64,000 bases of DNA from the NCBI RefSeq assembly GCF_020532705.1, contig NZ_JAJAVD010000001.1, forward strand, positions 1,054,001 to 1,118,000. Direction: 5' to 3'. This DNA is from Methylobacillus caricis (GTDB lineage Bacteria; Pseudomonadota; Gammaproteobacteria; Burkholderiales; Methylophilaceae). Positions 23,513 to 33,289 of the stretch are shown piece by piece; position 1 is the stretch's first letter; each line of letters starts with the position of its first letter. Position numbers and translations under genes: made by a program. The notes under the pieces were generated by a model. That model was not told the DNA's origin, searched no databases, and saw only the letters and a program-made list of their open reading frames with translations.

Positions 23513-23896
23513 ATGGCTTTCAAAATTGCACTATCCGCATCATTCCTAGCACTTGTTAAGTTGCCATCCATTGATGGCAAAGGGCGTCGTGTTGAAAACG
23601 TCATCCGGTTGAAATTCAAGCGTCACAACCGTGAAGAAATTGACGCACTGTTGAAACAGGCCAAGGAAGATAACGAGGCTCTAGGCGGTGCAGAGCAAAG
23701 CATCACTGAAAAAATCGATTCTGATTTGGATTTCCTGCTGTTGTTTTTGGAAGGTTGGGAAGATGTGCAGATCGGTGAAAGCACTGAATTCAACCGTGAA
23801 AATTTGCGCCACATATTAGTAGCTTATCCAATGGCTGCAGCAGATATTTACAACGCCTTTTTGAAGGCCAATGCAGGAATAGAGTTGGGAAACTAA
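23513..23896 (+). CDS. Tail assembly chaperone, gpG-like
   Basis: The 127-residue product starts at ATG 23513 (frame open from 23405, but that part overlaps the tube gene). It is acidic and helical, with INRLKF-like and FLLLFLEGWEDVQ segments typical of tail chaperones. Its last codons are TTG GGA AAC TAA, carrying the slippery heptamer GGGAAAC. Most ribosomes stop here; a fraction should shift and make the longer GT product. Chaperones of this kind coat the tape measure during tail assembly. Confidence 0.85.
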   Translation: MAFKIALSASFLALVKLPSIDGKGRRVENVIRLKFKRHNREEIDALLKQAKEDNEALGGAEQSITEKIDSDLDFLLLFLEGWEDVQIGESTEFNRENLRHILVAYPMAAADIYNAFLKANAGIELGN

Positions 23897-23937
23897 AAGA
23901 GGCCGCCCGCTACTGGGCTCAAGAAGGGCGCCCCAGT
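23887..23937 (+). promoter_or_regulatory. Programmed -1 frameshift site GGGAAAC with downstream stem
   Basis: G GGA AAC is in the correct phase (X XXY YYZ) and directly precedes the TAA of the chaperone gene. Shifting by -1 continues as LKEAARYWAQEGRP into the downstream frame. ACTGGG (23912-23917) can pair with CCCAGT (23932-23937), a possible stimulator 18 bases behind the heptamer. Confidence 0.88.
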
Positions 23938-24258
23938 GTTGACAGCTATATCGAAGGGCTCAAGCAATATGGAATGTCCGATGAGCAGCTGCAACAGGCC
24001 CGCATCGAGCTGGAGGCGGGGGCTTCATATGATTGTGAGATATGGCCGGAAAACCTACCAACTGTTGAGGTGTTTCTGGCAATGGAAAAGCAGTGGCGAA
24101 TGCTGGTGTTGCCAACCAGCATTCGATACATGGGTTTGCGTTATGAGGCTTTGCCAATCGTGCTGCAGGGCTTGGAGCTGGAAATGAGCAAGGTATTGTT
24201 TTCCGGTTTGCAAATCATGGAGCGTGAAGCGCTGGATGTGTTGAACGAGAAAAACTGA
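23893..24258 (+). CDS. Tail chaperone T extension, made by -1 frameshift (GT)
   Basis: The frame has no good start of its own near its 5' end (first ATG 23974). Read through the -1 shift it gives 121 residues joined to the 127 of the upstream gene, 248 in all. The segment LKEAARYWAQEG and MRYMGL-like part (IRYMGLRYEALPIVLQGLE) match the pattern of DUF1799-type T domains. The long form binds the tape measure. It ends one base before the tape measure start. Confidence 0.85.
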   Translation, partial: LKEAARYWAQEGRPSVDSYIEGLKQYGMSDEQLQQARIELEAGASYDCEIWPENLPTVEVFLAMEKQWRMLVLPTSIRYMGLRYEALPIVLQGLELEMSKVLFSGLQIMEREALDVLNEKN

Positions 24259-24259
24259 G

Positions 24260-27200
24260 ATGACGCAGAAGATACTGGGATTAAAGCTTGAAGTGGAGGG
24301 GGTGGCTGCTGGTGCTGCCGAACTCAACTCATTCTCAGCATCCATCGACAAGCTTGGCATCAACAGCGATAAAACCGGCAAGCAACTGAACACCACAGTG
24401 CAGGCCACGGTGAAAACCGAGCAGGCACTGGAGGCGGTGGGCAGTGCTGCAACCAAGGCCGGCGACAAGATGGATGCAGCCGGCAAGCAAGCCAAGCAAG
24501 GCGAGCAGGGCATCAAGAGCATAGGCGAGGCTGCCAAGGATGCGGCTGCCAAGCTTGACGGGGCCCGCATCTATGCGCAGAACCTGGCAACCCGCATTGA
24601 CAGCTTGCGCCAGACCATCGAGCCAGGTTATGCCAGCATGAGCAAGCTGGCCTCTGGCACGGTGACATTACGCCAGGCATTTGAGGCTGGGATCCTCAGC
24701 CAGGAGGTTTACGACAAGAACCTGGTCAATCTCAAGCAGCACGTTGACGATATGGACAAGTCAACCAAGAACCTTGGGAATACATCCAATATTGCCAGTG
24801 GAATGGTCAGCAAGCTGGGTTTCGCACTGGGGGCTATTTTCAGCATTACCGGATTGGCACGCGTCACGGATGAATATACCCGTTTCACTGGTCAGCTGAA
24901 ACTCGCAACCCGCAGCACGGAAGAATATGCCCAGGCTAATGCCAACACTCTGGCCATTGCGAGACGTGCCCAAACTGAGGTTAATAGTACCGGCATATTG
25001 TATGCACGCCTGAATAACTCATTGCGTGGGCTGAATGCTACCCAGGTTGAAGTTAGCAATATCAGTGAAACGGTTGCCCTTTCATTGCGAGTATCAGGGG
25101 CTACAGCAACAGAGTCAGCCTCTGCAATGTTGCAACTCTCTCAAGCGTTTGGATCTGGCGTATTGCGTGGCGAAGAATTTAACGCTGTGAACGAAGCTGC
25201 ACCAGGCTTGATGCGCACTTTGGCAGAAGCCATCAATGTGCCTGTAGGTTCATTGAGGGAAATGGCCTCTCAGGGTTTGCTTACGAGTGACATCCTGGCA
25301 AATGCCTTTAACAACCCAAAAGCTTTGGCTGCATTGCGTCAGCAAGCCAAAGAGATGCAGACTCTTGGCAGCGGGTGGCAGGTTCTAACAGATTCAATCA
25401 CACAGCGCATAGGCAGATTTGATCAAGTCACTGGATCATCCAAGGCTGTGGCTGCTGCCATGCTTATGGTTGCAGACAACCTAGGGATTGTCGCCATTGC
25501 GGGATCAGCTGCTGGTGCTGGATTGGCCGCCATGTATGCGCCTACCATTTTGACGGGCATTGCCACTCTTGGCGCTGGATTGAAAGCATTAAGTCTTTCA
25601 TTATTGGGTCCTGTGGGTTTGGTGATTGGACTTACAGCTGCGGCTGGCGCCTTCATCTTAATGCGTGACAAGGCGGTACCTGCACTTGATCAGGTAATTG
25701 CCAAACAGAAGGAACTGAATAAGGCCAAGCAGGTGGATCCTAATGCCAAACAGGACGACCCTTACCTTGCGCAAAAATCCTCACTTCAGGATCTCATCAA
25801 AACTCAGAATGAGTTGATCAATCGCCGTAATTCTTTTGCAGGCGGTGATTACCAGGGCACCATGTTTGAAGGCTTGGCAAAGAGTCTATCCAAGATCGAT
25901 CAAAGCAAGATTGATGACCTGAATCAGAAAATCCGCATTACCTCTGAAATGATCAAGGGGGCCGGTATTGAACTGGCCAAGCTTGAGCTGCAGGATCCCA
26001 ACCGGAAAATTGACCCCACTGCTAAGCGCTTTGCCGACCTGACCAGTGAGTTGAAAACCGTCATCGATGTCACAAAGGAATACCAGGAACAGGTCAAGTC
26101 CATCACTGAAGCCGCCAACCGTGAAGGCATTGCCCAGGATGTGCTGCAAGCCAAGCTGGCGGTGCTGGCTGACAAGTACAACAAGGCCACGGGACAGAAG
26201 AAGCTTGCCACAGAGGCTGCCAACAAGATTGCCAACAGCTATGAGTCCATCGTCAACAAGTCCAAAGACCTGGTGACTTCTCTACAGTACGAGATTGATG
26301 CAGGAAACAAACTGACCCAGGGGCAGAAGGCGGTGCTGGATATCCGCGAGCTGCTGGCGACTGGTACCGGGCATTTGAGTAAGTCCCAGCGCGAGCTGCT
26401 GGAAACCTATGCACAGCAGATCACCACGCTTGAGGCTTTATCCCTGGCTGAGTCCAACAAGGCCGAGAAAATGGCGGTATTTGCCGAGGCCCAGCGGATC
26501 CGACTTGAAGAGGAACGGGCATACAACGCCAGCCTGGAAGCGGCTGGCAAGTCGGTAGATTCTCTGGTTGCCAGCGCTGTGAAAGAGGCGCAAGCCATCC
26601 AGCAGCAGATTGATGTACTGAAGCTTGGGGCACTGGCTGTGAGCAATATGGAGCAGGCGCGGTTGCTGGATGCCGCGGCAGCCTATGAGCAAGCGGCAGC
26701 CATGATGGCCCTGGATGAATATTCACCCACCGCTATCAAGTTTGCACAGGAACAAGCACGATCATTGCGTGAGCTGGCTGAAGCCCGAAAACAGGCTTAC
26801 AGCAAGCAAGCTTCCCTGGACGGCATCAAACAGGTGCGCAAAGCACAGGAAGACCTGGTCACCCAGGCCAAGCGTGACCATGACATCATCAATAGATCGC
26901 TGACAGATGCGCTTTTGCGCGGGTTTGAAAGTGGGAAAACCTTTGCTGAAAACCTGCGTGACACTATCAAAAACATGTTCAGCACCTTGATTCTGCGTCC
27001 CGTGATCCAGGCCGTGATGTCGCCAGTGAGCAATATGCTGAGCGGTATTTTCAGTGGCGCCGGTACTACCAATGGTGTAGCCACCGCGGGTGGTAATAGT
27101 GCTACCAATTCAATCATGGGTGCTGCACAGAGTATTTACAGTTTGAAATCGGGCAATAGCATGAGCCAGAACCTGATGGGTACCGTGGGAGGGTGGGTAG

Positions 27201-28984
27201 GCAACATCGGCAGTATGCTTGGCTCACAGACTCTTAGCCAGTTTGCATCAGGCATGTCTGGCCAGATGGTGGGGGCAGCGTCTGGCATGGGCGCCACTGT
27301 AGCCGGTTCAGCCACTGGCATTGGCGCCATGAGCAGCGGCTGGGGCGCAGCCGGCGCCATGGCTGCAAAGGCCATGCCCTGGGTTGGTGCTGCCATCCAG
27401 GCCCTTTCCGGGGATGTGCGCGGAGCGGCATTCACCGCTGCCGGTGCTGCCATTGGCTCCATCATTCCCGGCATCGGTACGGCCATTGGTGCGGTGATAG
27501 GCTCCCTGATCGGTTCACTCACTGGCGGAAAAAAGCTCAAGAAATACGGCACCTCGACATCAGGTGTTTACGAGGGAGGGGCTTATTCCAATGGCAGCAT
27601 CGGAAAACTTGGAGATAGGGATCTCGGGGTAGGCAGTGCCCTGGGGGGGCTTAATGAAGCATTTTCATCATCCCTTGGATCCATGCTGTCGGCGTTTGGA
27701 TTGAATGACCGCATAGCTTCCAGCTCTAACATGATCTCCCGCACCAATGTGCGCGGGGGATTTGATGCCTCTTTTGAAGGAGGTTCCGTAAGCTTTGGGC
27801 AGAATTTCGGAAAATCCAAGCGCACAACGGCTGAGCAGGCCTTTCAGCAGATGTTTGAGATCGTCATGGGCAAGACACTGGTTGAGGCCATCCAGCGCTC
27901 CAAGCTGCCAGAGGGAATTCGCGCATTGTTCAACGGTCTGACAGATCGCACCAAGGTGAGCGAGATGATCCAGGCCAGCCTGAACCTGAACTACGCACAG
28001 GAGAAACTGGCTGACCGCTTTGGCCTGACGGTGGATGCTGCTGCCAAGGTCGCAGTGCAAAGCGGTTACACCGGGGATGAGCTGAGCAAGTTTGTAAACG
28101 ATCTGGCCACCACGGCCAACAGCTTCAAGACCAGCAGCCAGGTGCTGCTGGAAACCAAGAGCACGTTGCTTGATTACATCGAGGCATTCAGCGGCGCCAC
28201 GACCATGCCCACCACGCTGGATGCATTTGACTCATTGCTCAAAAGCATAGACACCACCACCCAGGAAGGCATTGAGAAATTCACAGCCCTGTTTGGCATT
28301 CGCACTGGCTTTACCGAGTTCACCAAGGCCATAGATACGCTCAAGGCCAATGTGGATGCCAGCGTGGTCAGTATGCTGACCCCGGCTGAACAATTGAAGC
28401 GCCTGGAATCAGACCTCAAAGGTTCATTTGATGAGCTCAACCTCACCATGCCAACCAGCATTGATGAATTGATCAAGCTTGGCACTGGTATTGATTACAC
28501 CACAGAGGCCGGGCTGGATCTCGCGGCAGCATTCCCCAGCCTGGTGCAGGCTTTCATGTCGCTCAAGGATGGCACAGACCAGCTCTATGCCAGCATGAAT
28601 GCGTTTGATACTGATAAGTTTGCCAGCCTGTTTGATTTGCAGGCTTACAAAGGGATTGCCACCAACAGTGGCATCAATAAAGCCAATGAGCTGCTGGGCA
28701 TCCCTGGTTTTGCCAGCGGCGGCCATCATGCAGGTGGCTGGCGCATCGTGGGCGAGCAGGGCCCTGAGCTGGAATATACCGGGCCCTCGCAGATTTTCAA
28801 TAACCAGCAAACAGCCCAGATGCTCAACGGTGGGCACGATGCCGATATCCGCCGCCTGGAGCGTCAGCAGGAAGAGATCAAGCTGGTGTTGATACAAATA
28901 CTCAAGGCCACCGGTAAAACCGCTGACCAGCTTGAAGAGTGGGATGATATTGGCATGCCACAGGTGCAGGAAGAAGAATTATGA
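24260..28984 (+). CDS. Tape measure protein
   Basis: The 1574-residue protein is the largest in the window and sets tail length. The N-terminal third is coiled coil rich. Residues about 190-400 carry a tape-measure N-terminal domain (ARLNNSLRGLNATQVEVSNI, NVPVGSLREMASQGLLTSD). Hydrophobic spans follow (about 400-480), and a Gly/Ala/Met-rich stretch with likely membrane activity lies near 930-1090. The C-terminus ends with FASGGHHAGGWRIVGEQGPE, a common end motif. The start overlaps nothing and follows the T stop by one base; the stop overlaps the next gene. Confidence 0.93.
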   Translation: MTQKILGLKLEVEGVAAGAAELNSFSASIDKLGINSDKTGKQLNTTVQATVKTEQALEAVGSAATKAGDKMDAAGKQAKQGEQGIKSIGEAAKDAAAKLDGARIYAQNLATRIDSLRQTIEPGYASMSKLASGTVTLRQAFEAGILSQEVYDKNLVNLKQHVDDMDKSTKNLGNTSNIASGMVSKLGFALGAIFSITGLARVTDEYTRFTGQLKLATRSTEEYAQANANTLAIARRAQTEVNSTGILYARLNNSLRGLNATQVEVSNISETVALSLRVSGATATESASAMLQLSQAFGSGVLRGEEFNAVNEAAPGLMRTLAEAINVPVGSLREMASQGLLTSDILANAFNNPKALAALRQQAKEMQTLGSGWQVLTDSITQRIGRFDQVTGSSKAVAAAMLMVADNLGIVAIAGSAAGAGLAAMYAPTILTGIATLGAGLKALSLSLLGPVGLVIGLTAAAGAFILMRDKAVPALDQVIAKQKELNKAKQVDPNAKQDDPYLAQKSSLQDLIKTQNELINRRNSFAGGDYQGTMFEGLAKSLSKIDQSKIDDLNQKIRITSEMIKGAGIELAKLELQDPNRKIDPTAKRFADLTSELKTVIDVTKEYQEQVKSITEAANREGIAQDVLQAKLAVLADKYNKATGQKKLATEAANKIANSYESIVNKSKDLVTSLQYEIDAGNKLTQGQKAVLDIRELLATGTGHLSKSQRELLETYAQQITTLEALSLAESNKAEKMAVFAEAQRIRLEEERAYNASLEAAGKSVDSLVASAVKEAQAIQQQIDVLKLGALAVSNMEQARLLDAAAAYEQAAAMMALDEYSPTAIKFAQEQARSLRELAEARKQAYSKQASLDGIKQVRKAQEDLVTQAKRDHDIINRSLTDALLRGFESGKTFAENLRDTIKNMFSTLILRPVIQAVMSPVSNMLSGIFSGAGTTNGVATAGGNSATNSIMGAAQSIYSLKSGNSMSQNLMGTVGGWVGNIGSMLGSQTLSQFASGMSGQMVGAASGMGATVAGSATGIGAMSSGWGAAGAMAAKAMPWVGAAIQALSGDVRGAAFTAAGAAIGSIIPGIGTAIGAVIGSLIGSLTGGKKLKKYGTSTSGVYEGGAYSNGSIGKLGDRDLGVGSALGGLNEAFSSSLGSMLSAFGLNDRIASSSNMISRTNVRGGFDASFEGGSVSFGQNFGKSKRTTAEQAFQQMFEIVMGKTLVEAIQRSKLPEGIRALFNGLTDRTKVSEMIQASLNLNYAQEKLADRFGLTVDAAAKVAVQSGYTGDELSKFVNDLATTANSFKTSSQVLLETKSTLLDYIEAFSGATTMPTTLDAFDSLLKSIDTTTQEGIEKFTALFGIRTGFTEFTKAIDTLKANVDASVVSMLTPAEQLKRLESDLKGSFDELNLTMPTSIDELIKLGTGIDYTTEAGLDLAAAFPSLVQAFMSLKDGTDQLYASMNAFDTDKFASLFDLQAYKGIATNSGINKANELLGIPGFASGGHHAGGWRIVGEQGPELEYTGPSQIFNNQQTAQMLNGGHDADIRRLERQQEEIKLVLIQILKATGKTADQLEEWDDIGMPQVQEEEL

Positions 28985-29907
28985 GCGGCATGAGCATGAT
29001 AGTGCCGTTGGTGGTGACCGACTCTATTCTGGATGCCACCAATATCCCCGAAACAGAGCATGATGAGTTTGACCCTTTGCACACTTATGATCTGCATGAC
29101 TGGGTGCAGGTCACCACGGCAGGCGTGCATTATCGATACCGTTCCGTGAAGGCTGACAACCTGGGTAACAATCCATTGGAAGAAAGCGATGACCCGGAAG
29201 CCATCCCTGTGAATTGGGCAAGGGCCGGAAAGACAGCCCCATGGCGCATGTTTGACCCTTTCAGCCAGGCCAGCACTAATGAGGACAGTATTGCTGTAAC
29301 ACTGAACACCATAGGCCGGGTGGATGCCGTGGCTGTGCTGGGGGTTGAGGCTGAGTCTGTGCAGGTCATTGTGACAGACAGCATTGCAGGTGAAGTCTAT
29401 AACAAGACCTATGACCTGATCGACCACAGCCTGATTACAGGTTTCTGGGCTTACTTCTTCCAGCCTCGGGCTATCAAAAGAGAATTGTTGATCACGGATC
29501 TACCCAACATTGCCAATGCCAATATCCAGGTAATCATCAGCCGGCCAGGCGGTGCCGTGAGTTGCAATAACCTGGTGATAGGGCGCAAGCGGGACATCGG
29601 CGGAACCCGCTATGGTGCTGAGGTGGGGATCAATGACTATTCGGTCAACAAGCGTGATGCCTTTGGCAACCCATATCTTAAAAAACGCGGCTGGACCAAG
29701 CGCAGCGCCCTTGAAGTGTGGGTGACGGCTGGCAGTGTGGATGCCGTCAACAGTCTGCTGGCTGAATACCGCGCGACCCCGATAGTCTGGATAGGGGCGC
29801 CCGGTTATGAGTCGCTGGTGATCTATGGCGTTTACAACAAATTCAGGATGCTGATCAGTTTCCCCACCTATTCCATTTTAACGATCGACAACGAGGGTTT
29901 TATTTAA
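28981..29907 (+). CDS. Tail tip protein following the tape measure
   Basis: The 308-residue protein overlaps the tape measure stop (ATGA) and is read straight into the next tail gene. It is beta rich, for example GRVDAVAVLGVEAESVQV and NLVIGRKRDIGGTRYG. In siphoviruses this slot holds a distal tail or tip protein, which I infer here. I see no enzyme motif. Confidence 0.7.
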   Translation: MSGMSMIVPLVVTDSILDATNIPETEHDEFDPLHTYDLHDWVQVTTAGVHYRYRSVKADNLGNNPLEESDDPEAIPVNWARAGKTAPWRMFDPFSQASTNEDSIAVTLNTIGRVDAVAVLGVEAESVQVIVTDSIAGEVYNKTYDLIDHSLITGFWAYFFQPRAIKRELLITDLPNIANANIQVIISRPGGAVSCNNLVIGRKRDIGGTRYGAEVGINDYSVNKRDAFGNPYLKKRGWTKRSALEVWVTAGSVDAVNSLLAEYRATPIVWIGAPGYESLVIYGVYNKFRMLISFPTYSILTIDNEGFI

Positions 29908-32096
29908 TGTCTATACCACTCGCCCCGCCTGTGCCTCAAAGCAATTTACCTCCTGCAGAATTTGATAGCAGGACAGATGCATTTTTGAAATGGCAAGCTG
30001 AGCAGCTTGTCCCAGGCCTCAATGAATTCATCACGCAGCTCAATAACTTTGCCACTTCAGGTACCAGCATCGCTGAGCAGGAAATTGGCATCGGTCCCAA
30101 GGCAATGCTGGTTGAGCCTGACAAAGGATTCTTGCTAGGCATGACCATCAAGGCAGCCGCGAAAAGCGCCCCGGTAAACTGGATGTTGGGGGATATCACC
30201 AGTTACAACGTGACCACTGGCGCCATGACTTTTGCGGTAAAGCAGATCCAGGGCGGTGGCACTTATAGCAACTGGGTGATATCCCCAGCTGTGGCTGGCG
30301 AAACCCAAGGCATGGGAGCAGCCGTAGCAAGCGCTGCCAGTCCCATGATCTGGCTCAATGATGGCAACAAGCGGCACATCACCGGCATCAGTACCATCAC
30401 AGGCTTCAGCAGTGCACCGTTTGCAGGGGCCATCCAGTGGCTGATGTTTGATGATGTGCTCACCATCACTGGCAGTGATGACTTGATCATTGGCCGTCCA
30501 ACCTATACAACCCAGGCTGGCGATTGGGCCATGGTGCTGGCGGAGACCACTACCCGGTTCCGTGTGATCATTGTTCGCAAGGATGGCAAGGCGCTGAATA
30601 CCGGGGTGCTGGCATCAGACCTGACCAACGACATCATCTCCAAACGTATGCTGTCCAATAGCGTATCCCGCAAGGTGAAGGGGTTTGCGGGTTCCGGCCA
30701 CGACTGGACCTATTTTCAGATGCTCGCGGGGTTTGATGACGGGAGCGCGGCCGTCTGGGGTAGGACGGTGAACTTGGCCATTGGTGTGAACCAGACGGGA
30801 GATTTCATCGCGCCACCGCAAAGGCCATTGTTCAATATTCCCATCCCAGCCGGGCATCACGTGGTGAAGTGGGAAAAAACTGGCAACGCCCTTTATGCCG
30901 TGATCAGCAACGGGTGGGTTTATTCGGGCGGATCAAATGGCTATGGCATGCTGGGCCACGGAGATACCGTCCACCGTGCGCTGCTTTGCAGGATTGAATA
31001 TTTCGTGACCAACAGCATCAATATTGTCGACGTGGTTGCTGAAACCAGCCGTGCAACCAGCGAGGCTGGCTGGGCATTTTTCAGGAATGCGAGCGGGCAA
31101 ATATGGTCATGCGGGTACGGCGTCAATGGCGTGCTCGGCTTGGGCGACACATCCAACAGAAACCTGCCGTCGCCTGTAGCTGTCATTAGTGGCGTAAAAA
31201 AAATAGTATTGACGGGCAACGCTGGACAAAGCTACCTGCTGCTGGAAAGTGGCAACTTGCTGGGGGCAGGATACAACAGCAGAGGGCAGCTTGGGGTGGG
31301 TGATAACGTCAACAAATCATCGTTTACCTCACCTTCAGCACTTGCTGGGATCAATATCGTCGATATTGCCGCGACTCAGGGGTGGGTAGATTCAACCTGG
31401 GCATCAGCTGGCGGTCATATTCTGGCCCTGGCGGATGACGGCAGGGTTTATGCGGCGGGCCATAATGGTTCGGGCCAGCTTGGTCTGGGGGATACCGTCG
31501 GGCGCAATGCTTTCACGCTTGTGCCTGGTTTGACTGACATTGTGGAAATTGGCGTTGGCGGCGGTATGTATGGTTACTCTTGGGCCGTGCGTCAAAACGG
31601 TGAATTGCTGACTTGGGGCAGAAATTCTGCTGGTCAGGTGGGCAATGGCGCTATTGTGGAGGTAACAAGCCCATTCACCGTTAGCGAATATCAGAAGTGG
31701 TCCGGGACTGCATTGATCATCGTGGCGAGTCCTCCTGAATTCAGTGGCAAAATTGCGCAAATTGTCGGGCATAGTGGTGTGGGATTAGGGTATGGCGGCA
31801 TCGCCGTATTGGATACGGACGGCAATGTATACCTAACAGGTTATGACACCTATGTAATTTCTGGCACCAATGCTGCGAACAAGACCAGATTCACGGTGGC
31901 AACCAGGCCCATCATGGATGAGCCGGGCGAGAAATTCGTCGAATTGTTCAGGTCCGGTTACGACCAGTACGAAACCCTGTTTGCCCGCACCAACCTTGGC
32001 AACCTCTACGCAGCTGGCTACAACAGCTCGAACCAGGCCAGCGCCATTCAGACGACAGCCAGTTTAATTCCCGGATTCCAAAAGGTGATGCTATGA
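29907..32096 (+). CDS. Tail tip/receptor-binding protein with RCC1-like propeller repeats
   Basis: The 729-residue product has an N-terminal virion-attachment-like part (about 1-250). It then carries about seven RCC1-type repeats, e.g. GYGMLGHGDT, GVNGVLGLGDTS, NSRGQLGVGDN, NGSGQLGLGDT and NSAGQVGNG, each with the W/Y-x-G-N/G pattern. Seven blades would make a beta propeller. RCC1-like domains occur in some phage and prophage tail proteins and would suit host-surface binding; that role is inferred. The start overlaps the previous stop by one base. Confidence 0.78.
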   Translation: MSIPLAPPVPQSNLPPAEFDSRTDAFLKWQAEQLVPGLNEFITQLNNFATSGTSIAEQEIGIGPKAMLVEPDKGFLLGMTIKAAAKSAPVNWMLGDITSYNVTTGAMTFAVKQIQGGGTYSNWVISPAVAGETQGMGAAVASAASPMIWLNDGNKRHITGISTITGFSSAPFAGAIQWLMFDDVLTITGSDDLIIGRPTYTTQAGDWAMVLAETTTRFRVIIVRKDGKALNTGVLASDLTNDIISKRMLSNSVSRKVKGFAGSGHDWTYFQMLAGFDDGSAAVWGRTVNLAIGVNQTGDFIAPPQRPLFNIPIPAGHHVVKWEKTGNALYAVISNGWVYSGGSNGYGMLGHGDTVHRALLCRIEYFVTNSINIVDVVAETSRATSEAGWAFFRNASGQIWSCGYGVNGVLGLGDTSNRNLPSPVAVISGVKKIVLTGNAGQSYLLLESGNLLGAGYNSRGQLGVGDNVNKSSFTSPSALAGINIVDIAATQGWVDSTWASAGGHILALADDGRVYAAGHNGSGQLGLGDTVGRNAFTLVPGLTDIVEIGVGGGMYGYSWAVRQNGELLTWGRNSAGQVGNGAIVEVTSPFTVSEYQKWSGTALIIVASPPEFSGKIAQIVGHSGVGLGYGGIAVLDTDGNVYLTGYDTYVISGTNAANKTRFTVATRPIMDEPGEKFVELFRSGYDQYETLFARTNLGNLYAAGYNSSNQASAIQTTASLIPGFQKVML

Positions 32097-32569
32097 GTAC
32101 ATGGATGATTGAAGCGGACCTGGTCGGCACCCTGACCTGGCCGGAAAAGTGGGATGGCGAGGCCAGCCTGGCAATGCTGGGGGAATATGAAGGAGCGATG
32201 TATTTCAAGCGCCTGGGTGCTTTCCCGCTGCCGACATCACCCCAAGGCGCATTGGAACAAATTGATTTGAGCAGGCAGATCAGTGAGGGGCTGCGCGGGC
32301 AGCATCCTATGTACGATCAATACCTGCTGCCGCCGATACCGGCATCTGTGACGCGGCGGCAAGGGTTAAGGGCGCTGCAGCATTTTGGCCTGATGCCGGC
32401 CATCAATGCACTGCTGGATGATCCTGATACCCCTGTTGAGCTGGTCATTGATTTTCGTGAGGCGCCAACGTTCGAGCGCAATAGCCCTTCATTGCTGGCC
32501 ATGGCGGCATTGCTGGAACTGACTGATGAACAGCTGGATGATCTGTTTATTTATGCGGGTGGAGTTTAA
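32093..32569 (+). CDS. Last late-operon protein, possible tail fibre assembly factor
   Basis: The 158-residue soluble protein overlaps the RCC1-like gene by ATGA and ends the late transcript; it converges with the leftward lysogeny operon (4-base overlap at 32566-32569). It is mostly helical in its C-terminal half. No motif is recognised. The position suits a tail fibre chaperone. Confidence 0.62.
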   Translation: MSTWMIEADLVGTLTWPEKWDGEASLAMLGEYEGAMYFKRLGAFPLPTSPQGALEQIDLSRQISEGLRGQHPMYDQYLLPPIPASVTRRQGLRALQHFGLMPAINALLDDPDTPVELVIDFREAPTFERNSPSLLAMAALLELTDEQLDDLFIYAGGV

Positions 32570-32922
32570 AGGCTTGTGCTGCAATAGAGATGGTAATTTT
32601 GAACATCATGCTCTGCATCATAAATAATCGGGTTATCTGTAAGCACAAGCGCATAAAAAGGGGTAAAACCAACATATGCCCCAAAAGAGTTCTTGCCATT
32701 GTATTCACCACAAATGGTTTTAATATCTGCTTCGGCAATTCTGGCTTTGACTTTTCTCAGTGACCTGAATTGAATGCTGTCAGGGTCCTTGGCATTGTGT
32801 CTGATTTTGTTCATGGTGGCGCGGATATCCCCATCAAGATGGTAGCCATACTGAACATAAGCCAGACATCCCAAGAGCAGCAGGGCGAAAACAGCCAGGA
32901 TTTTGGTGATGGCGTAGTTCAT
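32566..32922 (-). CDS. Membrane-anchored protein in the lysogeny operon
   Basis: The 118-residue product has an N-terminal hydrophobic anchor or signal (ITKILAVFALLLLGCLAYV) and a periplasmic part with DPDSIQFRSLRKV, CGEYNGKNSFGAYVGF and a late Cys. That DPDS...CGEvN.KNsfGgYvGF pattern recurs in small proteobacterial envelope proteins. It starts nine bases after the repressor stop on the same strand, so it is expressed in the lysogen. A superinfection-exclusion or lysogenic-conversion role is plausible but unproven. Confidence 0.75.
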   Translation of the reverse strand: MNYAITKILAVFALLLLGCLAYVQYGYHLDGDIRATMNKIRHNAKDPDSIQFRSLRKVKARIAEADIKTICGEYNGKNSFGAYVGFTPFYALVLTDNPIIYDAEHDVQNYHLYCSTSL

Positions 32923-32931
32923 GAACAGATC

Positions 32932-33270
32932 CTAATTTAGTTTTGACTTAGCAATCATATGCGCCAAACCCAAATAATGGGCTTGAGCGTCTGGCTCCAT
33001 CGCCTTATAGGCTTTAACTAGGGTTTCTTCATCTTTGCTATAGGGGGAGGGGGCCGTGGGAAGGCTCACACTCTCTGCAAGTGCAAATATCTGGTAAACC
33101 TTCATATCGAGTGCTGCTGCAATTTTTTCTAACAGCTCGGGCCGCGGCCATTGTGAATTATTCTCAATGCGGGAAAGGTTGGACTTGGTAGTGCCGGCCT
33201 TGTCTGCCAACTCATCCTGTGACCACTCGCGCTCGATCCGAAGTTTTTCAATAACGGATCCAATTTTCAT
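32932..33270 (-). CDS. Prophage repressor, XRE-family helix-turn-helix
   Basis: The 112-residue product starts at ATG 33270 (the frame is open to 33333). Its N-terminus is a lambda-repressor-type HTH: IGSVIEKLRIEREWSQDELADKAGTTKSNLSRIEN. The C-terminal tail is short and lacks the Ser/Lys protease of LexA-type repressors, so induction should not go by RecA-driven self-cleavage. It is divergent from the Cro-like gene. The region between them has several GTTGCG/CGCAAC elements that could be its operators. Confidence 0.85.
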   Translation of the reverse strand: MKIGSVIEKLRIEREWSQDELADKAGTTKSNLSRIENNSQWPRPELLEKIAAALDMKVYQIFALAESVSLPTAPSPYSKDEETLVKAYKAMEPDAQAHYLGLAHMIAKSKLN

Positions 33271-33289
33271 TCCTGCATTTTCTGTTGTT

